Shown here: in pieces, positions 1 through 7,546 of the stretch
Numbering within the stretch: the stretch's first letter is position 1
Layout: every line of letters begins with the position of its first letter
Assembly: GCF_002797935.1 (NCBI RefSeq)
Contig: NZ_PGER01000001.1
Span: forward strand, 2,356,001 to 2,420,000
Reading direction: 5' to 3'
DNA length: 64,000 nucleotides
Source of the DNA: Flavobacterium sp. 1
GTDB lineage: Bacteria > Bacteroidota > Bacteroidia > Flavobacteriales > Flavobacteriaceae
Notes under the pieces: generated by a model
Told to the model about the DNA's origin: nothing
Seen by the model: only the letters and a program-made list of their open reading frames with translations
Databases searched by the model: none
Program-made: the position numbers and the translations under genes

Positions 1-156
1 AAACCCTTTTTCCTCAAGTATCTTCACAATTGTCGCCACACTGTTATAATGCGGTTTTGGGTCTGGCAGCAATGGAATTATATCCCTAATAAAGGCTTTG
101 TTCAAATCCCAAAAGACCTGCATAATCTGTTCTTCTCGTTTAGCTAGTTTTATCAT
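1..156 (-). CDS. BlaI/MecI/CopY-family transcriptional repressor (5' part, cut by window edge)
   Basis: The reverse strand from an ATG at 156 reads MIKLAKREEQIMQVFWDLNK and stays open for 52 codons to the window edge. The LAKREEQIMQ start, the following helix and PHYNSVATIVKILEEKG are the winged-helix recognition region of BlaI/MecI repressors. In Bacteroidota these usually pair with an M56/BlaR1-type membrane peptidase encoded just downstream, which would lie outside the window. The gene reads away from an AT-rich region with repeated ACTAAT half-sites that looks like its own operator. The family call is firm; the regulated genes are not visible. Confidence 0.85.
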   Translation of the reverse strand, partial: MIKLAKREEQIMQVFWDLNKAFIRDIIPLLPDPKPHYNSVATIVKILEEKGF

Positions 157-182
157 AGTCAGAAATATTTCAACAAATATAA

Positions 183-261
183 CTACTAATTAATTAGTAG
201 CAAAACTAATTAATTAATATTTTAACTAATTTTTTAGTGGAGATACTAATTTATTAATAAT
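183..261. promoter_or_regulatory. Cluster of ACTAAT/ATTAGT operator-like palindromes
   Basis: Positions 183-200 are a perfect 18-bp palindrome (CTACTAATTAATTAGTAG). Related sites follow at 205-219, at 225-238 (ACTAA-N4-TTAGT, inverted) and at about 244-258. Four regularly recurring ACTAAT blocks directly upstream of a BlaI-type gene fit a cooperative autoregulatory operator. Binding is inferred. Confidence 0.6.
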
Positions 262-692
262 ACAGCCAAATAATTAAGTTTAAAAGTAGGCTGCCAAAAC
301 AGGCTATTCACTGCAAGTCCGCAGTCATCGCCCAAAAAAACATAAACCCAGAACGAGCTTCCGCTGGTCGCTGTTTTAAGTTTTGTTTTTTAAGGGCGCT
401 GACTTTGCGGGCTTTCCGTTGCTATCCTTGGCAGAATGCGGGAACAACCATCAGCTTCAGTTTTTCTATTTTGACATTCTTCGAAATCGAAAGCCTTTTT
501 AATAATTTGCAAGATTAACTTACTATATTTGAAAAATAATAAAGCGAAACAATCCTTTGCCAATCATTCCAAAAAAAGATGCATATACGAAAGATTAGTT
601 TCGTGTGTATACAAGTTAATAGGCAAGTGTAAAAAGGAAGCAGCATAATTGATCATTATGTAGACTGACTTGTAATTTTTTTTATAAAATAT
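262..692. other. Non-coding stretch with GC-richer repeat-like core
   Basis: No credible gene is visible. Positions about 340-460 are GC-richer than the flanks. On the reverse strand they contain GGATAGCAACGGAAAGC, similar to the tail of the dispersed intergenic element at 27664-27752. It may be a degraded copy of the same repeat family. Confidence 0.4.
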
Positions 693-1238
693 ATGAATGA
701 CAGTTTTCAATATAGATTGACAAAAGATAAGAAGAGTGAAATAGCTCAAAATCTAATCGATATTTTGCAAAAAGATGCGAATATAACTGAACAAACTAGG
801 AAATTTATTTACGATTGGATTACTACTGGGGCAGAGGGAAAAACTAAAGCTTTTTTTGATGTATGGGATATTGTTTTAAAAAACTACCTACCAACAACAA
901 GACCGATTTTATTTCGTGCGTGCGAAAGAATCAGTAAAAAGGGTAAAATAGCAAGTTTTACCGGACGATTAGAATGTACAAGAAAAATTAGTAAAGGCAG
1001 AGGTTCTATAATAATATGCGATACTAAAGAACAACTCGAATTTGATAAAGAATTTTCTAAGGCTGGTGAGTATAAACATACATTTTATCCCCTTGTTAGT
1101 ATTTTAATAAAAGCCAGAGATTCTGGAGGATGTGGATTCTCTGAATCTTTTTTGAATGATTACATAGGTGAAGACGAATACATTATGAGAATTAACTTAG
1201 GGAATATGTACAGCTTTAGATGGATGAAAAATGAATAA
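693..1238 (+). CDS. Hypothetical protein, possible ADP-ribosyltransferase-like fold
   Basis: The product has 181 residues, no signal peptide and no membrane segment. The C-terminal two thirds show a possible R-S-E type ADP-ribosyltransferase arrangement: an Arg in PILFRAC (first strand), an SFTGRLE segment where an S-T/S-x-S motif is expected, and GEDEYIMRI near the end where the catalytic ExE loop usually lies. I do not recognise the family by name and the match is by pattern only. The N-terminal 80 residues are helical. The gene stands alone between a BlaI gene and a RAYT unit, as accessory genes often do. The ATG at 693 has no Shine-Dalgarno, which is normal in this group. Confidence 0.4.
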   Translation: MNDSFQYRLTKDKKSEIAQNLIDILQKDANITEQTRKFIYDWITTGAEGKTKAFFDVWDIVLKNYLPTTRPILFRACERISKKGKIASFTGRLECTRKISKGRGSIIICDTKEQLEFDKEFSKAGEYKHTFYPLVSILIKARDSGGCGFSESFLNDYIGEDEYIMRINLGNMYSFRWMKNE

Positions 1239-1305
1239 TTTAAAATAATACCCCCACTGGTGCTCGTCTGCGACGAGTACCTACTTAAATTAGAATGCAA
1301 ATCGT

Positions 1306-1323
1306 AGCGTTTGCAACGAGGCT
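1306..1323 (+). repeat. REP-like flanking repeat, left copy
   Basis: AGCGTTTGCAACGAGGCT, 44 bases before the transposase start. It is inverted relative to the copy at 1933-1950. Confidence 0.7.
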
Positions 1324-1366
1324 AACTAAAACGAAAACAACTTAAAATCTATCCCCTAAAAGAAAA

Positions 1367-1921
1367 ATGTCTGAGAAATACAAAGTTATCGATAGTACAG
1401 TACCTACTTTTATCACTATAACAATTGTAGATTGGGTAGATTTATTGATACGTCCTGTTTATTGTAACATCTTGGATGAATCCTTAAATTATTGCATAAA
1501 AGAAAAAGGACTTAGCGTGCATGCTTATGTGTACATGACAAGTCATATTCATTTAATTGTAACTGCATTTGATGGCGAACTGCAAAATGTTATTCGGGAT
1601 TTTAAAAAATTCACATCAAAAAAGCTAATAGAAGCTATCAAAGAACATCCAGAGAGCCGGAGAGAATGGCTTTTACGGAAATTTAGTTTTGAAGCTCAAA
1701 AATCAGGGAGAGCCAAAAATTACAAATTATGGCAAGATGGTTTTCATCCAGTGATATTAGATACTTTAGAAAAAATAGAACAACGTGTAAACTACATACA
1801 TTATAACCCCATTGAAGCCGAAATTGTTTTTCATGAAAGAGATTTTGTAAACAGCAGTTATAGAAATTACGAAAAAGATAATATTGTTTTTTGCAATGTA
1901 AACGTAGAGCCTTTATGGTAG
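1367..1921 (+). CDS. REP-associated tyrosine transposase (Y1_Tnp / IS200-like)
   Basis: The 184-residue protein has the HUH signature HIHLIV (residues about 60-65, preceded by YVYMTS) and the C-terminal NYIHYNPIEAEIV block typical of RAYTs in Bacteroidota, with the FKKFTSKKLIEAI helix between them. Such enzymes nick single-stranded palindromic DNA through a tyrosine and mobilise or amplify REP/BIME sequences. The gene appears full length and uninterrupted. The two flanking inverted repeats are the probable substrates. Confidence 0.85.
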   Translation: MSEKYKVIDSTVPTFITITIVDWVDLLIRPVYCNILDESLNYCIKEKGLSVHAYVYMTSHIHLIVTAFDGELQNVIRDFKKFTSKKLIEAIKEHPESRREWLLRKFSFEAQKSGRAKNYKLWQDGFHPVILDTLEKIEQRVNYIHYNPIEAEIVFHERDFVNSSYRNYEKDNIVFCNVNVEPLW

Positions 1922-1932
1922 CCAATTATATG

Positions 1933-1950
1933 AGCCGCGTTGCAAACGCT
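1933..1950 (-). repeat. REP-like flanking repeat, right copy
   Basis: AGCCGCGTTGCAAACGCT on the plus strand is the inverse complement of 1306-1323 with one mismatch. It begins 12 bases after the transposase stop. Confidence 0.7.
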
Positions 1951-2013
1951 TTATTTAGTCTATAAAAGTAAGTAGGGTAAACAAAAAACAGAAAGAATTT
2001 ACAAAAATATATA

Positions 2014-2053
2014 ACTACATATCGTTATATCTCGATATGTAGTCATATATTTG
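2014..2053 (+). promoter_or_regulatory. ArsR-gene operator and -7 promoter element
   Basis: ACTACATATCG (2014-2024) and CGATATGTAGT (2033-2043) form a perfect 11-bp inverted repeat with an 8-base spacer. TATATTTG at 2046-2053 fits the Bacteroidota -7 element TAnnTTTG. The start codon lies only four bases further on, so the transcript may be leaderless. The palindrome overlaps the promoter and is likely the autorepressor site. Confidence 0.7.
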
Positions 2054-2057
2054 CAAT

Positions 2058-2360
2058 ATGGATATTATAGAAATAAATAAGGTATTATCAAACCAAGTAC
2101 GGATTGATATGCTAAATTGGCTTAAAAAACCGGAAGAGAACTTTCCAAAACAGGTAAATGTTCCAAATTTTGATGATGGTGTCTGTGTCTGTCATATACA
2201 GAATAAAACAGGACTATCACAATCTACCGTATCACATTACTTAACGATGCTGCAAAAAGCCAATTTACTAATTGCCACCAGACACGGGAAATGGACTTAT
2301 TATAGAAGAAACGAAAATGAAATTTTAAAATACATACAGACATTGTCTAATGAGCTTTAA
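2058..2360 (+). CDS. ArsR/SmtB-family winged-helix regulator
   Basis: The 100-residue protein has an N-terminal helix IIEINKVLSNQVRIDMLNWL, then CVCHIQNKTGLSQSTVSHYL (recognition helix SQSTVSHYLTMLQKANLL), then the wing HGKWTYYRRNE. Two cysteines in VCVCH could be metal or thiol sensing, but the canonical ELCVCDL motif is only partly matched. It sits directly downstream of an 11-bp palindrome that overlaps its promoter. The next gene on the same strand encodes a proline dehydrogenase-like enzyme, 110 bases away; co-regulation is possible but unproven. Confidence 0.85.
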   Translation: MDIIEINKVLSNQVRIDMLNWLKKPEENFPKQVNVPNFDDGVCVCHIQNKTGLSQSTVSHYLTMLQKANLLIATRHGKWTYYRRNENEILKYIQTLSNEL

Positions 2361-2469
2361 TTTTTTCACTCCAAACATCGCAGCCTGATATTCGATATCC
2401 TTTTCAATAGACATAATTTTCAGTCGCTAAACTTGATTTAAAAACACTAAAAAAAATTATTTAATAACC

Positions 2470-3411
2470 ATGGAACAAGATTTACTAAGATTAGGAGCCA
2501 GCGCTTTAAGAAAAGCAGCTATAAATGAGCAAGCGAAAGAGTATATTCTTTCAAATGAAATTCTATTCAAAACGATAAAAAAAGCTGCTGATCGATATAT
2601 AGGCGGTGAAACACTAGAAGAAACAATTAGCAAAGTCAAAGAGCAAAACAAGGAAGGATTTAAAAGTTCTATAGAGTTCATGGGCGAAAACACCCTCACT
2701 GAAAAAGAAGCTTTAGAAGCTACGAATGAATTCATCAAAATAGCACAAGAAATTAAAACCCAAAAGCTGAATTCTACTTTTTCTCTTGATCTCTCCCATA
2801 TTGGATTGTCAATATCAAAAGATTTATGCCTCAATAATTTAAATTCAATATGTCAGGAAGCCGAAAAAGATAACATAGAAGTAACCATTAGCGCGGAAAA
2901 TGTCGAAATAACTGATGCCATTCTTGACATATACAAAACGGCATCAAAGAAATATCAGAATACTTCAATTACGCTTCAAGCCTACTTGCATAGATCTAAA
3001 GATGATTTTGAAGAATTAATTAAAGAAAACGGAAGAATAAGAATAGTAAAAGGCGCATTTGAAACTCCTCCTCATCTTTCCATCCCAAGAAGCCCACTCC
3101 TCAACGAAAGATATTTATATTATGTAGATCAATTATTATCAAGAAATCACAGCTGCGCTATTGCTACGCATCATGATCTAATACAAAAAGAAGCTGTTGC
3201 GCTAATTCAAAATTATAAAACCAGCAAAGATTTATATGAGTTTGAAAGTTTATATGGGATTCAAAATGAACAATTAAGGATTTTAAAAGAGCAAGGCCAT
3301 CCAGCAAAATTATACTTTGTATATGGCAAAGAATGGTATCTATACTTATGCAATAGAATCGCAGAGTATCCATTGAATATATTTCAGGCATTAAATGATA
3401 TAGTCAGCTAA
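2470..3411 (+). CDS. Proline dehydrogenase-family protein (PRODH, TIM barrel)
   Basis: The 313-residue protein follows the PRODH pattern in order: MGENTLTEKEA (about 70), SITLQAYLHRS (about 165), RIRIVKGAF (about 185), the FEFESLYGIQ-like segment (about 254) and YGKEWYLYLCNRIAEYP near the C-terminus, where canonical enzymes have YxxRRxxE. The first Arg of the RR pair is replaced (CNRIAE), so substrate carboxylate binding may differ from true PutA. The family oxidises proline to pyrroline-5-carboxylate with FAD. No P5C dehydrogenase is nearby, so the role may be specialised. The enzymatic assignment is an inference from motifs. Confidence 0.75.
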   Translation: MEQDLLRLGASALRKAAINEQAKEYILSNEILFKTIKKAADRYIGGETLEETISKVKEQNKEGFKSSIEFMGENTLTEKEALEATNEFIKIAQEIKTQKLNSTFSLDLSHIGLSISKDLCLNNLNSICQEAEKDNIEVTISAENVEITDAILDIYKTASKKYQNTSITLQAYLHRSKDDFEELIKENGRIRIVKGAFETPPHLSIPRSPLLNERYLYYVDQLLSRNHSCAIATHHDLIQKEAVALIQNYKTSKDLYEFESLYGIQNEQLRILKEQGHPAKLYFVYGKEWYLYLCNRIAEYPLNIFQALNDIVS

Positions 3412-3753
3412 CATTTTGTTTTCACAAAGAAGCTTATAGTATAAAAGCATCCCCTTTTATAAATTATCTGCAACGTTTATCAATCTAAATTTCATGAGAT
3501 AAAACCATCTCTAATACACTATAAATAATTCAATATCAATATTATACAACACTATTTTGCAACAAGCACCAGAGAATTATTTAACTGAAAATACACTCTA
3601 CGAGTCAAAAATTAATAAAAAATTAGAGCAAGTAACTGCCATTTCAATAGTTAATGTTACACTTTTCATATTTTTGCAAGAATAAAGAAACCGTAAAGTC
3701 CCAAAAACAAAATATTTAAAATCAAATTCTCTTAGAATATTAAATAAAAAAAG
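3412..3753 (+). promoter_or_regulatory. Intergenic region with promoter for the SDR gene
   Basis: These 342 bases are AT-rich and have no gene. TATTTTTG at 3669-3676 matches the -7 consensus TAnnTTTG and lies about 78 bases before the SDR start. Nothing else stands out. Confidence 0.45.
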
Positions 3754-4506
3754 ATGACCAAAATTGCTTTAATAACAGGTGCAACTTCAGGAATAGGAAA
3801 AGCTACGGCAGTTAAATTTGCTGAAAATGGGTATAATTTAATTTTGTGCGGACGCCGTGCAGAGAAACTGGAAGAATTGAAAAATGCATTGTCCAAAACT
3901 GTAAAAACACACAGTTTAGTGTTTGATGTCCGCAATAGAAAAGAAGTTGAACTTCAGATGAATTCTTTACCTAATGAATGGAAAAACATTGACATTTTGG
4001 TAAATAGTGCCGGTAATGCCCACGGACTCTCTACAATCCAAAATGGCGATATTGACGATTGGGATGCAATGATTGACGGAAACGTAAAAGGATTATTATA
4101 TGTTTCAAGAGCTATAATTCCGCAAATGGTAGAGAGGAAAAAAGGGCATATCATCAATTTAAGTTCGGTTGCCGGAAAACAAACCTATGCAAATGGAGCC
4201 GTTTATTGTGCATCAAAAAAAGCAGTAGAGGCAATAAGCGAAGGGATGCGGCTTGACTTAACCGAACACGGAATTAAAATAACCAATATTGCACCAGGTG
4301 CCGTTGCAACCGAATTTTCAGAAGTTAGATTTAAAGGAGATAAAGAAAAAGCTCAAAAAGTCTATGAAGGCTACGACCCATTATTAGCGGAAGATATCGC
4401 AGATTTCATTTCTTATGCCGTCAGCGCTCCCGACAGAGTCACCATTGCTGATGTAACAATATATTCCAAATCTCAATCTGCACCGACTACAATTTATAAA
4501 AAATAA
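3754..4506 (+). CDS. SDR-family NADP-dependent oxidoreductase (YdfG-like)
   Basis: The 250-residue classical short-chain dehydrogenase has the Rossmann glycine motif TGATSGIGKA (residues 8-17), NSAG (about 87), an active-site Ser in INLSSVAG, YCASK (catalytic Tyr and Lys) and a PGAVATEFS loop. The sequence around GRRAEKLEEL and TNIAPGAV resembles YdfG, the 3-hydroxy acid dehydrogenase / malonic semialdehyde reductase. Arg residues after the second strand (CGRRAEKL) indicate NADP(H) preference. It is transcribed alone. The family is certain; the substrate is not. Confidence 0.85.
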   Translation: MTKIALITGATSGIGKATAVKFAENGYNLILCGRRAEKLEELKNALSKTVKTHSLVFDVRNRKEVELQMNSLPNEWKNIDILVNSAGNAHGLSTIQNGDIDDWDAMIDGNVKGLLYVSRAIIPQMVERKKGHIINLSSVAGKQTYANGAVYCASKKAVEAISEGMRLDLTEHGIKITNIAPGAVATEFSEVRFKGDKEKAQKVYEGYDPLLAEDIADFISYAVSAPDRVTIADVTIYSKSQSAPTTIYKK

Positions 4507-4625
4507 TAACCTGTTGTTATAATGATTCACAAGCGATAACTGAGTGTAAAAAACATAATAATTTCTAATAATTATATAACAGTTTATCTCCTAATTTTAA
4601 TCATTTTCACATAAAAGAAATATTT

Positions 4626-5480
4626 ATGAAAAAATTGATTATAGTGTTCGGAATCATTGCGCTTACGCTGGTATCATGTAAAAATGGAGATGAAAATAAT
4701 GCTGATAAAAAAACAGCCGTTAGAAAAAAAGTCCCCGTTCGGAAAGAACCTAAAAATGTTTCCTATACTTTAGAAAGCGCTAAAGAATGGCTGAAAAAAA
4801 ATAAAAGCAAACAGAATCTGAAAATTTCCTTGGCAGTAAACAGAACCGATAAGGAAAATTTTGCCAAAATGGATTCTGTTATTATTCCAACAGATCTTAG
4901 CGGTGACATTGTATTTTATCTGCCTTTTCCGCTGCAGGTTGATTTTTTGCAGAATGTTGATAAAATCATTTTATTCTCATACCCTACTCAGGCTTTTGCT
5001 GTTTACGAAAATGGAATTTTAATACGCACAGGTCCAACCAATATGGGAAAAGCAAAGGATCCAACGCCAACAGGATTATTTTTCACGAATTGGAAAGCCG
5101 AAGAAACAACCAGTACATTTAATGATGAGTGGGAATTAAAATGGAATTTCAACATTGAAAACAAAAAAGGTGTCGGATTTCATCAATACGAACTGCCTGG
5201 CTATCCAGCATCGCATTCCTGTATGAGATTACAGGAAAAAGATGCTAAATTTTTATATGAATGGGCAGATCAATGGGTTTTGGCCGACGATGAAAATGTA
5301 AAATTCAAAGGAACTCCCGTAGTTGTTTTTGGAAGTTATGATTTTGATGCCCCCAAACCTTGGTTACAGCTTATTAAAAACCCAAAAGCTTTAGCTATTC
5401 CTGAAAGCGAAATTAAAGAAATCATTATGCCTTATTTAAGCACTATCTTAAAAGAGCAGGAAAAAAGAAAAAAAACTTAA
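4626..5480 (+). CDS. L,D-transpeptidase (YkuD domain) lipoprotein
   Basis: The 284-residue protein has a lipoprotein signal (lipobox LVSCK, Cys about 18), a Lys-rich linker, then a YkuD domain. The catalytic motif reads HQYELPGYPASHSCMRLQ (about 190-207), matching the HxxG...SHxCxR(L/M) signature in which Cys is the nucleophile. Such enzymes form 3-3 crosslinks in peptidoglycan or attach proteins to it, acting in the periplasm from the inner leaflet of the outer membrane. The residue before the catalytic Cys is Ser rather than the more common Gly. It stands alone, with its own downstream terminator region. Confidence 0.85.
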   Translation: MKKLIIVFGIIALTLVSCKNGDENNADKKTAVRKKVPVRKEPKNVSYTLESAKEWLKKNKSKQNLKISLAVNRTDKENFAKMDSVIIPTDLSGDIVFYLPFPLQVDFLQNVDKIILFSYPTQAFAVYENGILIRTGPTNMGKAKDPTPTGLFFTNWKAEETTSTFNDEWELKWNFNIENKKGVGFHQYELPGYPASHSCMRLQEKDAKFLYEWADQWVLADDENVKFKGTPVVVFGSYDFDAPKPWLQLIKNPKALAIPESEIKEIIMPYLSTILKEQEKRKKT

Positions 5481-5524
5481 TTCATATTGATTTACAATTC
5501 AGAACATGCAGTAACAAAAACTCA

Positions 5525-5640
5525 GTACAATTTTAACCGCAAAGCCCGCAAGGAATTTCGCAATGTCCGCAAAGCTTTGCAAACTCTTTGCGTTTATAAG
5601 TAAAGCATATTTTCTTTGCACACCTTGCAGTTAAACTCAA
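5525..5640. repeat. Dispersed 'CGCAAAG' intergenic repeat
   Basis: The run contains several variants of CGCAAAG/CTTTGCG (AACCGCAAAGCCCGCAAG, CGCAATGTCCGCAAAG, CTCTTTGCG). A second member occurs at 33342-33395. Such imperfect palindromic stretches recur between genes in Flavobacterium-type genomes; no coding capacity is visible. Confidence 0.5.
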
Positions 5641-5657
5641 GTTAACGAACAAAAAAA

Positions 5658-5690
5658 GAAGCTGTTCAATAAAAAAATTCGAACAGCTTC
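5658..5690. terminator. Hairpin terminator, probably bidirectional
   Basis: GAAGCTGTTC (5658-5667) and GAACAGCTTC (5681-5690) are perfect 10-bp arms, preceded by A7 and followed by TTT. It lies between the convergent L,D-transpeptidase and M28 peptidase genes. Confidence 0.75.
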
Positions 5691-5735
5691 TTTAATATTT
5701 TATGACTATCCGTAACTAATACCAAACAGATAGAA

Positions 5736-5822
5736 TTAGCCACAGATTAAAAAGATTTACACAGATTTTTTCAAAAAGTGTAATGAAATCTATGAGAATC
5801 AGTGTAATCAGTGGCAAAAAAA
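5736..5822. repeat. Dispersed 'ACACAGATT' intergenic repeat
   Basis: CCACAGATTAAAAAGATTTA is followed, inverted and imperfect, by AATCAGTGTAATCAGTGGC. This is the pattern of a fold-back dispersed repeat common between genes in this group. Confidence 0.45.
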
Positions 5823-5873
5823 ATACATAGTACCCTTTGCGGACAGTCATATAATATTTAATTGATTTCTCTA

Positions 5874-7178
5874 CTATCTTAACTGTGTTGTATCCACTCT
5901 TGACGGTGTCTCTTTCCCGCTGATAATAGTCGAAGAACTCAAAGCTATAGATTTAATAATTTCGGTCATGTTATCAATATCTAATGTTTCAAATTCATCA
6001 TCGGCAGTATGATAATTTGGTTCACTATCCATTTTTGAAGTCGAGATCGTATGTGCCGGAACTCCCAATTTTGCCAAAGTAGCATTATCAGAACGATAAA
6101 ATAATTCCTGTTCCGGATATGGATCGGAATAAAACTTAAAATTAGTTTTCTCTAAATTTTTCTGCAATATCTGCCCCATATTCGATTTTTCAAATCCAGT
6201 TATGTATGCTGAATTTTTTCCCCACTTGGATTCTGTACCAATCATTTCTAAATTGAACATGGCAATTACTTTGTCTGCTGAAAGCTGCTTGGAGAAATAT
6301 TTAGCTCCAAAACCTCCTAATTCTTCAGCAACAAAAGTGGTAAAAATAATAGTGCGTTCGTTATTATTCAGTTTTTTGAAATAATTAGCCAGCATAATTA
6401 CTGCCGTACTTCCCGCTGCATCATCATTGGCACCGTTATAAATAGAATCGGATGCAGGGTGTGGCATTCCTTCTTCTGGAGAGCCTACGCCCAAATGATC
6501 GTAGTGTCCGGAAAAGATAACATATTCATCTGGTTTGCTTTTCCCTGGCAATACTCCCACTACATTATTGAGCGCTTTTTTGGTAATGGTATTGGATAAT
6601 TCAATAGAAAAAGAGGCTGCTTCCGAAACGCCAAAAACAAACAGAACAGTATTAGTTCCAGGATCAGAAGTGATTCTGTCAATATGCTGAATATTAGGCA
6701 GCACATTATTAAATGAAGCATCAACTAATACCAAATAATTTTTTGAACTCTTATAATACTCATTGAATTTCTTTCCGATATTATCTCCTTTACTGATTTT
6801 GACAACAGTAATATCACTTTTCTCAGTCAAAGAAACTTGGGGCTGATAAGAGAAAGTAACCGCTTGATTATTATTGATTACCTTTCCGTCAATAATTATC
6901 TTGGACGAAATAGCCTTAGATACAGTCATAGAAAACTCCTGTCTAAAATTAGCCGCTCCCATAAACGGCTGCAACCCCGCTTTTTTGAATTCCGATTCTA
7001 TAAAGGCAGATGCTTTATCAATTCCTGGAGTAAAAGTTCTTCTCCCCTGCATATCATCTGCAGAAAGCACTTTTTCAATTCGAGACACTTCAGCAGTGCC
7101 TATGATTTTATCAATTGATTGCCCGTAAGTACTAAAACACAGACTTAAAACAAATAAACTTACAATACTTTTTTTCAT
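5874..7178 (-). CDS. Secreted M28-family metallopeptidase with PA-like insert
   Basis: The 434-residue protein has a signal peptide (MKKSIVSLFVLSLCFSTYGQ). The M28 zinc motifs are in order: SGHYDHLGVG (His, Asp), YNGANDDAAG (bridging Asp), FVAEELGGFG (catalytic Glu and ligand Glu), MFNLEMIG and NYHTADDEFE (last His). About 100 residues between the N-terminal part and the catalytic core fit a protease-associated insert. It is predicted to be an aminopeptidase acting in the periplasm or outside the cell. A second, shorter M28 enzyme lies at 11500-12516 in the same window. Confidence 0.88.
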   Translation of the reverse strand: MKKSIVSLFVLSLCFSTYGQSIDKIIGTAEVSRIEKVLSADDMQGRRTFTPGIDKASAFIESEFKKAGLQPFMGAANFRQEFSMTVSKAISSKIIIDGKVINNNQAVTFSYQPQVSLTEKSDITVVKISKGDNIGKKFNEYYKSSKNYLVLVDASFNNVLPNIQHIDRITSDPGTNTVLFVFGVSEAASFSIELSNTITKKALNNVVGVLPGKSKPDEYVIFSGHYDHLGVGSPEEGMPHPASDSIYNGANDDAAGSTAVIMLANYFKKLNNNERTIIFTTFVAEELGGFGAKYFSKQLSADKVIAMFNLEMIGTESKWGKNSAYITGFEKSNMGQILQKNLEKTNFKFYSDPYPEQELFYRSDNATLAKLGVPAHTISTSKMDSEPNYHTADDEFETLDIDNMTEIIKSIALSSSTIISGKETPSRVDTTQLR

Positions 7179-7309
7179 ATTTTACTTTTATAGATAACAG
7201 CTTAGCCTAACCAAAAGTATGTTATTTATTTGTAAAATAATACTGTAAATATGATTTTTTAAATAGAAATACTATAGAAAAAAACAAATCATTAAGAATA
7301 CTTTAAAAA

Positions 7310-7546
7310 TTATGCTCCAATAAAAGGTGGTAATAAAGCGACTGTATCGTTGCTTTTTAAAATTTGATTTGAGAATTTATCAATTATTTTTTGATTAACT
7401 GCTACGCTAAAAGGAAACTGATTGAGTTCATATTTTCTTTCCAGCTCAGTTAATAATTGGCTTAATCTCAAACCTGAAAAATAGATTTTTTCACCGCGGC
7501 GTCTTGTGCGTGCTACAAGAGCGCCAAAATATTTTATCTTAATCAT
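7310..7546 (-). CDS. moaD: MoaD/ThiS-like ubiquitin-fold sulfur carrier
   Basis: The 78-residue beta-grasp protein has the MoaD pattern: IKIKYFGALVART at the start, LSQLLTELERKY helix, FSVAVNQK and the C-terminal VALLPPF tail. MoaD carries sulfur as a C-terminal Gly-Gly thiocarboxylate for molybdopterin synthase. Here the last residues read PPFIGA, so the terminal Gly is replaced by Ala. Its start overlaps the cobA stop by ATGA, implying translational coupling. The pairing with a uroporphyrinogen methyltransferase suggests a nitrate/nitrite assimilation setting (molybdenum cofactor plus siroheme). Confidence 0.75.
   Translation of the reverse strand: MIKIKYFGALVARTRRRGEKIYFSGLRLSQLLTELERKYELNQFPFSVAVNQKIIDKFSNQILKSNDTVALLPPFIGA

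Larger units (their letters stand above)
1259..1975 (+). mobile_element. RAYT-type IS200-like unit flanked by inverted palindromic repeats
   Basis: A HUH transposase gene (1367-1921) lies between AGCGTTTGCAACGAGGCT (1306-1323) and its near-perfect inverse at 1933-1950 (17 of 18 positions agree). The similarity extends outward: CTACTTA near 1281 matches, inverted, TAAGTAG at 1969-1975. A hairpin at about 1259-1281 (GTGCTCGT / ACGAGTAC) sits at the left border. This is the expected arrangement for a REP-associated tyrosine transposase bordered by the palindromes it recognises. Confidence 0.7.

Noticed and set aside
564..749. 61-aa minus-strand ORF near 0.6 kb
   Set aside because: It overlaps the start of the 181-aa gene, has no recognisable motif and reads like AT-rich noise.
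6837..7128. Two plus-strand ORFs opposite the M28 peptidase gene
   Set aside because: Antisense shadows of a well-supported gene with no motif of their own.
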